This document shows positions 9,854 through 19,286 of a stretch of 64,000 bases of DNA, one piece after another. Origin of the DNA: Lepidurus packardi (taxonomy: Eukaryota > Arthropoda > Branchiopoda > Notostraca > Triopsidae). Below the pieces are notes generated by a model that was not told where the DNA came from, did no database searches, and was given only the letters and a program-made list of their open reading frames with translations. Position 1 is the stretch's first letter; each line of letters opens with the position of its first letter. The stretch spans positions 9,642,351-9,706,350 of the forward strand of contig JAKZAN010000006.1 in NCBI GenBank assembly GCA_023053545.1, read 5' to 3'. Both the position numbers and the translations under genes were made by a program.

Positions 9854-12320
9854 CAGGGGTCGGCAACCTTTTACCCAACGCGGGCCAGAACAAATGCATG
9901 GAGGGTAGTGGCGGGCCGGATTAATCCTTTGAACTACTAATTCAAAATTCAGCCGTAATAAAATTTTGGAGGATCAGGAAAGATGTTTATTTAATCCGAA
10001 ATGTGCTTTATTGGAAGAATTGTCTGTATTTTCAATTTAAAGAGACAATAAGTTCAGTGCATTGCGTTACTCTTATAATGGGTTCGATATTCGTTTTAAC
10101 ATTGATTTGACTTAGTTGAACTAGAATTAATGTGACGCTTGGTGCTGTTTGGCAGCTGAAAGTTTCTTCATATCACACGACATGCCAGACGATGCCAAGT
10201 GCAGTACGTCGCCCAAATGCTCGTCAGTAATTCGATTTCTCAAATGATTTTTTGTGTGTTTCATTTTTGAAAACAATTGCTCACACACGTAAGTGCTACC
10301 GAACATTGATGCCATCCTTTTGGCGTAATTAGTTAAGTTCGGGTGACTCCCGGACTCAAGAAGATACTTCTTGTAGAAATCTGTTAGTGGTACACCACCT
10401 GCATTGAATTTTGATTTCAACACATCATTACATTGCAACTCAATGAGCTCCATCTGAATATTATCCGGAACGTTATTTACGTCGACATCAAAAGGTGTAC
10501 TAAACATCCTGAAATCGACTACGTGTGATCGGAGATCAGCAAAACGTGAGGCAAACTCGCTTTTTAGAGTGCGGATCACTGCCACAAATTCGCAGCTTTC
10601 TTTTGGGTTTCTTTCCGCGAGTGTAGGAAAATGCGAATAATTAGACTTCTCAAGCTGGTTTTCCCACAATCGAAGCTTTGTTTCGAATGCAGTAACGTGG
10701 CTCCACATTTCATGGATCAGTTGATTTTTTCCTTGAAGCTGCAAATTCAGGCTGTTCAAATGCCTCGTTAGGTCGACTAGAAACGCGAGGCTTGAAAGCC
10801 ACGTTTGATCCCGAAATTCTTTGACGTTCATGTTTTTGCTCTCAAGAAAGCCAGCTATTTCTTCACGGAGGGAATACACTCTTCCTAGCATAGCACCACG
10901 ACTAAGCCAACGAACATCACAGTAATAAAGTAAGTCTCCATATTCATTCTCCGATTCGGACAAAAGTGTTCGAAATTGACGATGATTTAAACCCCGAGAC
11001 AAGATTACATTGACCGTTTTTACAGCCACGTCCATTACTTCATTCAGATTCGATGTTTTGGCACACAGTGCTTCCTGGTGTATGATGCAGTGTATCTTTG
11101 TGACATCGTGAACGATTCCGAGGCCTTCCATATGTTTCCTAAGTAAGGCCACGACGCCTTTATTCTGTCCGACCATAGCCGGAGCTCCATCGGTTGTTAC
11201 GGACACAAGCTTTGTCAAGTCCAAATCGAGATTCGAAAAACACTGAAGCAATGCTGCCAGAATGTCCTCTCCTTTGGTAGTACCCTTCATAGGTACCAGT
11301 TGTAGGAATTCCTCGACAATTTCCAAGGTTTCAGTAACTCCGCGTATAAATACTGCAAGCTGTGCAGTATCAGTGGCATCAGTGCTCTCATCAAGGGCTA
11401 TTGAGAAGAACTGAAATTCCTTGCAACTCTTTCTTAAATTGCTTTTCAGGTCAGCTGATATTTCTTCAATTCGCCTCGTAACGGTTCTCGCCGAAAGGCT
11501 TACATTTGAAAAAAAATCCTTTTTCTCCGGACATACTATGTTTACAACGGCCATCAAACACTTTTTTACAAAATCACCATATGTGAAGGGTTTCATTTCC
11601 TCTGCTATAAGTTTTGAGACAGCAAAACTCGCAAGTGTGTTTTTCTCAGATTCTGAGTTCTGATTCTTAAATACCAAGCTTTGCTTTTGCAGACTACGAC
11701 TGAGTTTAGCAATTTCGTCTTTTCTTAGTTGACCGGTAAATTCAGCGTGGTTAGAATGATTAGCCTCGTAGTGTCGCTTGATGTTGAACTCTTTATGAAC
11801 GGCAACACTTGCCTGGCAAATGAGACATATAGGTTTTCCGAAATGCTGGACAAAGAAGTATTGATCAGTCCAGCACTCTTGGAAATTGCGACATTCGGTA
11901 TGAACTTTTCGACGCTTTGCTGACATTTTCCCAGAAAGTGGAAGAATTTGCTACAGTATCACAGAAAGTTGGCTACTTTACTATCACGAAAGTGAAACAC
12001 AACGAGGCGAATCCACTATGAATAGCCGCAGAGCGCGAACGTGGCAGCGTCAAGCTAAAAGTGGAACTGGAACAGCGAAATCAGTTCAAAATGCTAATAG
12101 TAGGCTTCACGGGCTACACTGTGCTGAGCAGACTAGACTAGGGTTGGATTCAGATGTTTTGCGAAAATCTTTTTAAAGGAACGACGTAGTCAAAACTTAT
12201 ATATTAGTTTTAAGGTACCGCGGGCCGGATGCATGTAATATTTCACCCGTGGGCCGCGGGCCGGATAAAATGGGCTGGCGGGCCGGATTCAGCACGCGGG
12301 CCGTAGGTTGCCGACCGCTG
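9854..12320 (-). mobile_element. Complete hAT transposon
   Basis: Terminal inverted repeats CAGGGGTCGGCAACCT (left) and its near-complement at 12305-12320 enclose one open transposase gene. Flanking 8-bp sequences CTATAGTG and CTATAGTA match at 7 of 8 positions and fit the hAT target duplication. Subterminal GCGGGCCGGAT repeats occur near both ends, as expected for transposase binding. The target duplication covers the outer end of the DIRS element to the right. Confidence 0.9.
10127..11926 (-). CDS. hAT transposase with BED-type zinc finger (ZBED5/GTF2IRD2-like)
   Basis: A 599-residue uninterrupted protein. It has an N-terminal BED-type finger (CLICQ about residue 36, HYEANHSNH about 52-60), then the RNase H-like core: first acidic site in SIALDESTDATDTAQL (about 175), second in SVTTDGAPAMVG (about 240), CIIHQEAL, an insertion domain, and the C-terminal hATC dimerisation segment with MFGSTYVCEQLFSKMKHTK. 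The start is the ATG at 11926, shortly inside the terminus. It would catalyse excision and integration in the nucleus. Full length with no stop, so recently active or still active is plausible. Confidence 0.92.
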   Translation of the reverse strand: MSAKRRKVHTECRNFQECWTDQYFFVQHFGKPICLICQASVAVHKEFNIKRHYEANHSNHAEFTGQLRKDEIAKLSRSLQKQSLVFKNQNSESEKNTLASFAVSKLIAEEMKPFTYGDFVKKCLMAVVNIVCPEKKDFFSNVSLSARTVTRRIEEISADLKSNLRKSCKEFQFFSIALDESTDATDTAQLAVFIRGVTETLEIVEEFLQLVPMKGTTKGEDILAALLQCFSNLDLDLTKLVSVTTDGAPAMVGQNKGVVALLRKHMEGLGIVHDVTKIHCIIHQEALCAKTSNLNEVMDVAVKTVNVILSRGLNHRQFRTLLSESENEYGDLLYYCDVRWLSRGAMLGRVYSLREEIAGFLESKNMNVKEFRDQTWLSSLAFLVDLTRHLNSLNLQLQGKNQLIHEMWSHVTAFETKLRLWENQLEKSNYSHFPTLAERNPKESCEFVAVIRTLKSEFASRFADLRSHVVDFRMFSTPFDVDVNNVPDNIQMELIELQCNDVLKSKFNAGGVPLTDFYKKYLLESGSHPNLTNYAKRMASMFGSTYVCEQLFSKMKHTKNHLRNRITDEHLGDVLHLASSGMSCDMKKLSAAKQHQASH

Positions 12321-12322
12321 CT

Positions 12323-12397
12323 ATAGTATATTATCCTAACCTGGCGCTACGGGTCTCCGGTCAGTGTTAGTGATGGGGATAGAGCCTGCCCCCCCCA
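12323..12397 (+). repeat. DIRS left terminus
   Basis: ATAGTATATTATCC, then CTAACCTGGCGCTACGGG and on to GCCTGCCCCCCC. The identical block forms the right half of the internal junction at 12975-13047. The hAT target site overlaps its first bases. Confidence 0.85.
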
Positions 12398-12932
12398 CCG
12401 GCTTCCTCCGCCGGCAGGCGGGTGGCAGACTGACCGAGCCCGGATCCTATCGCGGGTCCGGTTGCGAACCGCGGCTATGTGACCGCTCTGGGCCCCGGAC
12501 CCCGCCCTCCCGTGTCTCCCTGCTCTTCCCTTTTTTTTTTTTTTTTTTTTTTAAAGTCTTGTTTTTCCAACTGCTGGCGCTCTTTTGCTTCTACATCTGA
12601 CCCCTGTCTTCTGTGCCCGTTCTTCTCTCCCTGTGGTTCCGGTGCCCTCTTGCTAATACCTACAACCTTTCCTCGTCTCCTATACCCTCCTCTCCTCGTT
12701 TCCCATCTTATTATCATTATTACTATTATTATTATTATTATATTTTTTTTTTTTTTTTTTTTTTAATTCCGAACAGGTATAGATGAACAAATGTAGAGCT
12801 GCTCGGGCAACGGAACAAGGTGGTAGGAAATCCGAGTCCCAAAGAAACCCCAAGCTTTCTCTTCGCTTTTCCCTCTCCCCTACACCCTAGTCCCCTCTCG
12901 CACGCTGGGACCCTCGCCTAATACCCTCCCTT

Positions 12933-13047
12933 GGTTCCTTTGCGACTGACTAGCCCTCCGCCCGTAGCGCCAGGATAGTATATTATCCTAACCTGGCGCT
13001 ACGGGTCTCCGGTCAGTGTTAGTGATGGGGATAGAGCCTGCCCCCCC
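12933..13047. repeat. DIRS internal complementary region (copy of the joined ends)
   Basis: Bases 12933-12979 equal the right terminus (GGTTCCTTTGCGACTGAC to CCAGGATAGT), and 12975-13047 equal the left terminus. They overlap in the shared ATAGT. This is the arrangement of a circularised element's end junction and is known in DIRS elements as the template that restores the termini. Confidence 0.88.
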
Positions 13048-13199
13048 AATGGAAAGTCCCTCCTCTTGTGCAGGAACTTCGTACCCTAAACACCCAACCC
13101 TCCATACCCAACATCCCGCCTCCTCCTAATCCCACGTCCTTGGAGCTCCTACCTCCTACTATTATTGTTAATTATCATTACCCCCCTTCTTTTTATTTA

Positions 13200-13203
13200 T
13201 TCT

Positions 13204-13245
<42 letters not shown>

Positions 13246-13251
13246 TTATTT

Positions 13252-13282
<31 letters not shown>
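13200..13282. repeat. Long poly-T tracts (poly-A in element sense)
   Basis: T runs of about 30-40 and 20 bases lie directly downstream of the recombinase stop. Comparable runs of 15-25 T occur at 12531-12552, 12745-12764, 14630-14658, 16948-16970, 17000-17023, 17740-17756, 17965-17983 and 18061-18091. They sit between genes or at intron and exon edges. Confidence 0.8.
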
Positions 13283-13286
<4 letters not shown>

Positions 13287-14486
13287 CTATACCGCGAAAG
13301 CGGGGGCCACGTCTATCGGGTTGTTTTGACCGTCGTATACCCTGGCCGCCTCCAGCACGCCTGCCGCTGCTGCCGCCTTTTGGGCGGTTGCCACGGTACC
13401 CATCACCTTCTCCACGGCCAGGTAGTAGCGGGCTGTAGCCTGCGATGTCCATCCCACGTGATTACAAATTTCTTGAGTCGTCGCGCCCAGCATTGCCAGA
13501 GAGATGGCGCCACCGGACCTAACCCCGTGGGGTGTCTCGCCCCCGTGGATCCCCAAATTTCGCAGGCACGCATGCATGGTTGCGTGGAATTGACCATACA
13601 CGGCCGGCTCCTCGTTCGCCCCACTCTCCATCCCCATACGGAAGAAGTATCCCCCCGCCAGCGTCACCCCGTTTTCTCCCGCTGTTCTATGGTAGTCCTT
13701 CATCGCTTTCACCGGGCAGATGGCGGCGTCGTCGTTCCGCATGATGGCGCATAGATTGTCCCTCCCGTCCCTCAAGGTTTTCCCTACCGTGTGATAGAGT
13801 AACAGGCCCGATCCATCCTTCAAGGCGAGGATCTCACTCGTCCTCAGGCGGGTTACATCGCTAACCCTTGAGCCCGCGAAGAACACCGTGAGCAGGATCG
13901 CCCTGTTCCTACTGAGGAGGAATCGCTCCCTAGGCTCCGAGGATAGGATCCAGTCCCTGAGCCATCGGGTTGACATTGCCTTTAACTTGTCGGCCAGGAC
14001 GGGTTGCGCTTGTTTTGGGTGAACCCTTGCCTGCTTCTGCTCCCTTTCGACCGCAGCCAAGTACCTTTTGAGGCCCCAAGATTTAGCGGGGTTACCCCTA
14101 CCCTGCGAGTTGGTGCCCCTCCATTCCCCCGTCAGTCCCCTCCCGTTGAAGATCGTGATGAGTCTTCCAATCATGCTGTCTATGGTGCCCGCTGCCAGCC
14201 CTCGTCGGCACGCGCACTTTTCCGGCTGTGCTTCACCTTCACCACAGCCCAAATTGTGGACCGTTGTTCTGCCACCCTTGTCCTTGTGAATCAGGAACAA
14301 GATCAGGTCGTCTGGTGTAGCTTCCCATACCGTCTTCCTCTCCGGTAGGACCCCTAGGAAGTTCTCCAAGTCCCGCCCCAGCCCTTCCAGTTGTTTCCCG
14401 TACGGCGTTGCTGCCGCCAAATTCTCCAGCGCTCGTTGTCTTCCCCGTAGCATCTCCACGTCCACCGTCTGACGAACCACCGCCAC
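13287..14486 (-). CDS. DIRS tyrosine recombinase
   Basis: A lambda-integrase-type recombinase of about 399 residues that would join circular element DNA to the chromosome. Catalytic landmarks: Arg in FFAGSRVSDVTRLR (about residue 209), the HxxR box in ETPHGVRSGGAIS, GW in CNHVGWTSQATA, and the nucleophile Tyr in ARYYLAVEK. The first residue is encoded by GTG just after an acceptor-like TTTTCCACGTAG, so the true start is probably in an upstream exon. The frame is intact. Confidence 0.88.
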   Translation of the reverse strand: MAVVRQTVDVEMLRGRQRALENLAAATPYGKQLEGLGRDLENFLGVLPERKTVWEATPDDLILFLIHKDKGGRTTVHNLGCGEGEAQPEKCACRRGLAAGTIDSMIGRLITIFNGRGLTGEWRGTNSQGRGNPAKSWGLKRYLAAVEREQKQARVHPKQAQPVLADKLKAMSTRWLRDWILSSEPRERFLLSRNRAILLTVFFAGSRVSDVTRLRTSEILALKDGSGLLLYHTVGKTLRDGRDNLCAIMRNDDAAICPVKAMKDYHRTAGENGVTLAGGYFFRMGMESGANEEPAVYGQFHATMHACLRNLGIHGGETPHGVRSGGAISLAMLGATTQEICNHVGWTSQATARYYLAVEKVMGTVATAQKAAAAAGVLEAARVYDGQNNPIDVAPAFAV

Positions 14487-14625
14487 CTACGTGGAAAAGA
14501 GGATTACTTCTAAATGAACCCTTTCTTACCTTGTCCTGTCCTGCCCCCAAGACGCTCGTTTCCCCCCCTGCCATATGCCTGTATCAGCGCCGTTAACTTG
14601 TGTATTTTAATCATCGCCCTTTCTC

Positions 14626-14661
<36 letters not shown>

Positions 14662-14671
14662 TTGGCCTTTC

Positions 14672-16995
14672 TCAACTCTGTTTGCGTGCACTCCCCCCCC
14701 CCCTCTTCACTAAGAACCCGCCCACCCTGAACACCCATAGGTCTTGCTTCAACCCCCCCTCGTCATCCGACCATCCACTCGGCGACGGGTATCGTAGAAC
14801 TCCCCTGTCCCCCTTGTAACCCAGAGGGAAACCAGTCGTTGCTATCGCTAACAAAACTGGCCACCACGCCGGGGTCTCTGCCGCCTTTGGCACTACCACT
14901 GTACACGCCACCCTCTTTTCCTTCAGGAAAGCGAGGACCCCGCTTGCCATCGAAAACGGCGGAAACACGTAGGGGTTTTCCAGGTCCTCCACCCTCTGGC
15001 AAAACATGTTCACCCCCGCCGAGCTCGGCGACTCCCACGGAGTGAAGTGTGGAAGCTGATGTCCGTCTCGACCCGTCATGGCGTTGGAGTCCAGCGCCAT
15101 GAGGTCGTGCGAATGGCCGCGCCTACCCCCGAAAGCTCCCTGCACCCTCCGCCAAGACTCCGCGGAAAGGGTTGCGTCAGCTTTTGAGACCCTTCTGGAT
15201 GGGCCGTCTGCCGGGTTTTCAGCGGACGCTATGTAGCTCATCTGGAGGTAGATATTTAGCCTCATTACGACCATGAAGAGGTCCTTCATGGCCCCCGTCA
15301 GTGCGGCCGCGCGTCCCCCGCCCCGTTCCAGCGCTGCATGACGTTCTTGTTGTCCACGAAGACGAGCAGCCTCCGTCCCTGCAACACGCTCCTAGCGGCA
15401 AGCAGCTTTTTGGTGACAGCGATGGCCTCCTTCTCGGCTATTCCCATGTTTTTCTCACGGACCGTCCAATAGTCGGAAATGGCCCGCTTCTCGCCACTCA
15501 CTTCCAACGAGGCGCCCCAACCGTAGCCGGAGGCGTCCGTGTACAGCTGCACACTAACCTTGGAGTGGGCTTCTGGCCTCCAAGGGTAAACCCGTCCTTC
15601 TGTCGCGACGGATCCCCAAAATACTACCTCGTCCCGAAGGTCCCCCTCCATTGGCGCTCGACTTGCCCCGTTCCCCGTTCCGCTTATGGCCGCCGCGCAG
15701 GCTCTAACAAAAAGTCTTGCGTGCGGGAAGGCTGGGACGAAGGAGATCACCTTCCCTACAAACTTCTGCAACTCCTTCAGCGAGACTGTCCGCTTCCCTA
15801 GCATCTCCTTCCTGAGCCGCATGAACCTCTCCACCTTTTCCTCCGGGATAAAAAATGCCTGTTGGCTGGCGTCCACGACCATCCCTAGGAACTTTACCCT
15901 CGGTGCGGGAAGGGCCTGCGATTTCTTCGTCGCTATTGTGTAGCCCAGCGTCGTTAGTAACGCCACCGCCTTTTTTACACTACTCCCGCCCCTCTCGCGC
16001 CCCTGGGGTCCCGAGACTATGAGTGTATCGTCAATGTACCTGAGAGAGGGTATTCCCCTCTCCCGGAGCCATCATATCGGGGCCGACCCCACCCTCTGGT
16101 AGACGTATGCCGACAGCTTCATTCCGAATGGTAGGGTGTTGAAGGTGAAATACCACCCTCCCCATTCGAAGCCCAGGTACTTCCTCGCTTGCCGAGCCAC
16201 CAGGATATGGTCATATCCGGACTTCTCGTCCAGGGTTGCCAGAAGGTCCCCTTTGGAGACGATCCTGGGTACTTGCGACAAGCCGTCGAGCTTAAATGGC
16301 ATGTCCCTTAGCCACAGGTTTAGAAAACGCTCATCGTGGCACAGGCGGGGCTTCTCCGGCTCCACGGTGAGCGGGAGGACTAGATGTGGTGGGGGCGTTC
16401 GGTCCACTCGCCCCCAGACGCTAACGGAACCGTTCCTTAGCCGTTCTGTGATGGTCTCGGAAACGAAATCGACGTTTTCCCTTGCTGACTGGCTGTTCGG
16501 GAATGCCATCATGGGTGGGGACTCCGCGTCGTATTGTGCGCCCCCGAACGCCCCCTTAAATGGTTTGAAGAATTGTCGAAGGTCGAAACCCTCTTTCACC
16601 CAGCCTAGAATTACCTCCTTGTTACCATACTGCTCCGTTTGCATTATGGCCTCCCATTGTTTCAGTCTGGAGTTGACGCCTCCCGCCACGAACTTGTTTT
16701 CGTCCCACACGGACATCGTGGCGCTGCCGTCCTGAACCTGGGTCGCCAGCTCCTCCACCTCGACAAGCCTCGGTAGTTCTCTACCCTTTTCCGGTTCCCC
16801 CTCCAAAGTCAGCGCCCACCATGTCAGCTCGCGGTCTGCCATCCTTCGTGGCATGATGGTTTCCGGGTTAAAGCAGATCTTCCTGCTAGGCGGCGTCACC
16901 CTGTAAGCCTTAAAGGAGATGAAGTTCAACATTACGCGCATCGCTCTTTTTTTTTTTTTTTTTTTTTTTTTCGTTAATTTTCCTAATTTTCTCAT
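14672..16995 (-). pseudogene. DIRS reverse transcriptase/RNase H with C-terminal DIRS domain, two breaks
   Basis: The polymerase motif A Asp is in ATLDEKSGYDHILV and motif C is YIDDTLIV (about 16045). RNase H follows with VQLYTDASGYGWGAS and the later FVDNKNVM. The C-terminal domain shows YIASAENPADGPSR, GHSHDLMALDSNAM and NPYVFPPF. Breaks: an in-frame TGA at 16072-16074 just before YIDD, and a frameshift in a G-rich run near 15315-15325. The Lys run after the first Met reflects a poly-A tract, so the real start is likely at the ATG of MPRRMADREL. It would copy element RNA into DNA. Confidence 0.85.
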
Positions 16996-17067
16996 AAATT
17001 TTTTTTTTTTTTTTTTTTTTTTTCAGGTGCTGTATTTCTTTTCGGTCGGTAGGGATGCGCCCCTTCC

Positions 17068-18918
17068 CTACCTACTGCCTTGGTTTCCCGCCCCTCCCCC
17101 TCCCCCCGCGTTGGGGTTCCTGTAGGCTTTTGGGCACTCCCGCGCGAAGTGCCCCACAGACCCGCAACTATAACATGTGGACGTTCCGAAGCGGCGGAAC
17201 GGGCTCGCGCTTCTTCCCCACCCTCTGTACGCTGGTGTTTGTAGCGACTTGGCTAGCTCCGCTACCGTTTTATTGGTCGCCTCCAGGGCCTTCTCCAGGG
17301 TTGCCAGAGATGTTGCCCTCCCTCCCGGTTCATTTGCGCCGGTCCCCTCGGGGAGTTTCCCCTTTCCTTTCCTATTTTCGTCAAATTTCAGGAGGGCTTT
17401 TTGCATTTTGATGTCCTCTGCGTTCCCTACCAACGCCTGAAACAGGTTCCTTATATCGGCACCATCCCGGACCCGATCCCGCAAGGCCTGTAGTATCTTG
17501 TACATCCTCGTGGCCTCTGCGCTCTTCTCCCTCTGCAGTGCGTTCACGTATACTTCTAGCCTTACTAGGAAGTGCGCGGGGTTGAACGTCACCGGGTCCA
17601 ACGTGGCCGTCATCATTAGTTGCTGCTTTATGGAAGCCGCCGACTCCCCGATGATTCCTCTTTCCAGCTCCGCCAGGCGCGCTTGCATCTCCATCATCGT
17701 TTTAATGGTGTCCTGGGAGTAGATAACAAATCCAACCCATTTTTTTTTTTTTTTTTCGGGGCTTAGGTATTCCCTTGGTCGATCCCATCCCTTGTGCCAG
17801 CATGAGCGTTAGTAACCTGCGAATGCCCCCTCCTTAGTACTCTGGTATTTCCTCTGTTGATTTCCTTCCCTTCCCTCCTTGTTCTTTCCGGCCCCTCTCC
17901 TTTTCCTTCCCTTGCGCCAGGCGATCCGCGTGAAAATCGCTCTCAACCTGCGAGTTCCCCCCCCTTTTTTTTTTTTTTTTTTTATGTATTCCTCGGTTAT
18001 CTTCGTCCTTTACGCCCGGTGAGACGCGCGAAAGCACTCTCAACCCGCGAATTCCCCGAATTTTTTTTTATTTTTTTTTTTTTTTTTTTTAACGTAGGTA
18101 TTCCTTTACTGATTTTCTTCCATTCCTTCCTCTTTCCTTCCGGTCTCTCCCTTTCCTTCCCTTACGTCAGGCGAGCAGCGCGAAACGCGCCCAACCTGCG
18201 AATCCCTTTCCCTTACTTTCCTTTTACTATTTTTTGCTCCCTTCCGTCAAAATCAATATTGGCCTTCAGTCATAGCCCTCCGCCCTATGCTCCACTCTCT
18301 TTTCCCTCCCTCCCGTCTTCCCTATCGTACTCGCTTCCTTTACCCTCACTTTCCCGTGCTCCCGAGAGTCCGTTCAAAACACACGTCCCAAAACCCATAG
18401 GAGCCACCATGCTGGGGCCTGGAAATGCCCTAAGCGTGTTAGGCAAAGCGAAAGCGTGCAACATCCCAATCCTGCTAAATCTTTCATGCGGTTCGGTAGG
18501 TCTTTATTCGCGACATGCCCAGACAGGAAAGCCACATAACAAAGTTATTCCTTACCTGAGTCCCCGATGTTCCTGCTATCTCGGGCCGAACCTCCCCTCT
18601 CTTCGCCCGCTTAGGCGCCGTTGGTGCGCAAGCGATCTCGTCTGCCTTCTCAATGAGATAATGGGCTAGAATCCTCCACGCTTCTGCCGTAATTGCGTCA
18701 GCACCCATTATTGTTTTCCACAAATCCTCGTTTTTCCCTGTGAGGACTTCAATTTTTCCCACCAGCGCTTCCGCGTTTAACGACTCCAACGTCTTTCCTG
18801 CGTTAAACCGCTCCATCGCCACATCTCCAGCGTGTAGTCGAAACTTAACTAGAACGTCGAACACGTCCACCCCCCGCAAACTTGTTTCCCCGTCCCACAC
18901 CACAAAATTAGTTGCCAT
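17068..18918 (-). CDS. DIRS gag, two exons, zinc knuckle at the C-terminus
   Basis: Exon 1 is 18918-18556 (ATG start, donor ACTCAG/GTAAGG) and exon 2 is 17712-17068 (acceptor CTACTCCCAG). Both junctions are phase 0 and the intron is 843 bp. Exon 2 has a helical gag-like region, a Gly/Ala-rich linker and a CCHC knuckle CYSCGSVGHFAREC, then a Gly-rich tail. It would package element RNA. The intron contains the tandem repeats at 17735-18240. The splice model is inferred from consensus sites and frame agreement. Confidence 0.7.
17735..18240. repeat. About four diverged tandem units (100-125 bp), each ending in a poly-T tract
   Basis: Each unit carries GCCAGGCGA...GCG.GAAA.CGC, CAACCTGCGAATNCCC, a T run and TAGGTATTCC, interspersed with CCTTCCTTCC pyrimidine blocks. 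The array fills the predicted gag intron. Confidence 0.65.
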
Positions 18919-18996
18919 CGAAATTCACACGCCACCCGCGATATTCCCAATTGGGTCTCCGTCTAGAGCCACGCTGAAGCACGTCTGTACCCTCAC

Positions 18997-19045
18997 TCGG
19001 TTCCTTTGCGACTGACTAGCCCTCCGCCCGTAGCGCCAGGATAGT
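18997..19045 (+). repeat. DIRS right terminus
   Basis: GGTTCCTTTGCGACTGACTA through CGTAGCGCCAGGATAGT equals 12933-12979. The host sequence GTGTCACTGG follows. Confidence 0.85.
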
Positions 19046-19129
19046 GTGTCACTGGCAAACAATGAATTTGTCTTTTTTCAGCTAATGGAGTGAAAGAAAG
19101 AGCAAGTTTTAACGACTCTCATGAGAACC

Positions 19130-19230
19130 GTTAACCTAATGTAACCTATAACCTAACCTAAGGTAACCTAATCAAACTTAAGCTAACCTAACCTAACTAG
19201 CCTATCCTAACCTAAACTAATGCATTTCCA
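19130..19230 (+). repeat. AACCTAA-rich degenerate repeat
   Basis: Irregular CCTAAC/AACCTA copies, the complement of the arthropod TTAGG telomeric unit, interrupted by other bases. It is too degenerate to be a telomere. Confidence 0.6.
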
Positions 19231-19286
19231 ATCCAACTACCACTTTTGAACTCGCGTGACACCTTGTCGCTTGTCGCATCAGTCAT

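Larger units (their letters stand above)
12323..19045 (-). mobile_element. DIRS-type tyrosine-recombinase retroelement
   Basis: Genes read on the minus strand: spliced gag, RT/RNase H with DIRS-type C-terminus, and tyrosine recombinase. The left edge (12323-12397) and right edge (18997-19045) are both duplicated and fused in an internal block at 12933-13047, the internal complementary region that defines DIRS. Both ends share ATAGT, and no target duplication is seen, as expected for recombinase-mediated insertion. Homopolymer T runs (poly-A in the sense strand) occur throughout. Confidence 0.88.

Noticed and set aside
19130-19230. Telomere or interstitial telomeric array
   Set aside because: The CCTAAC units are irregular and few.
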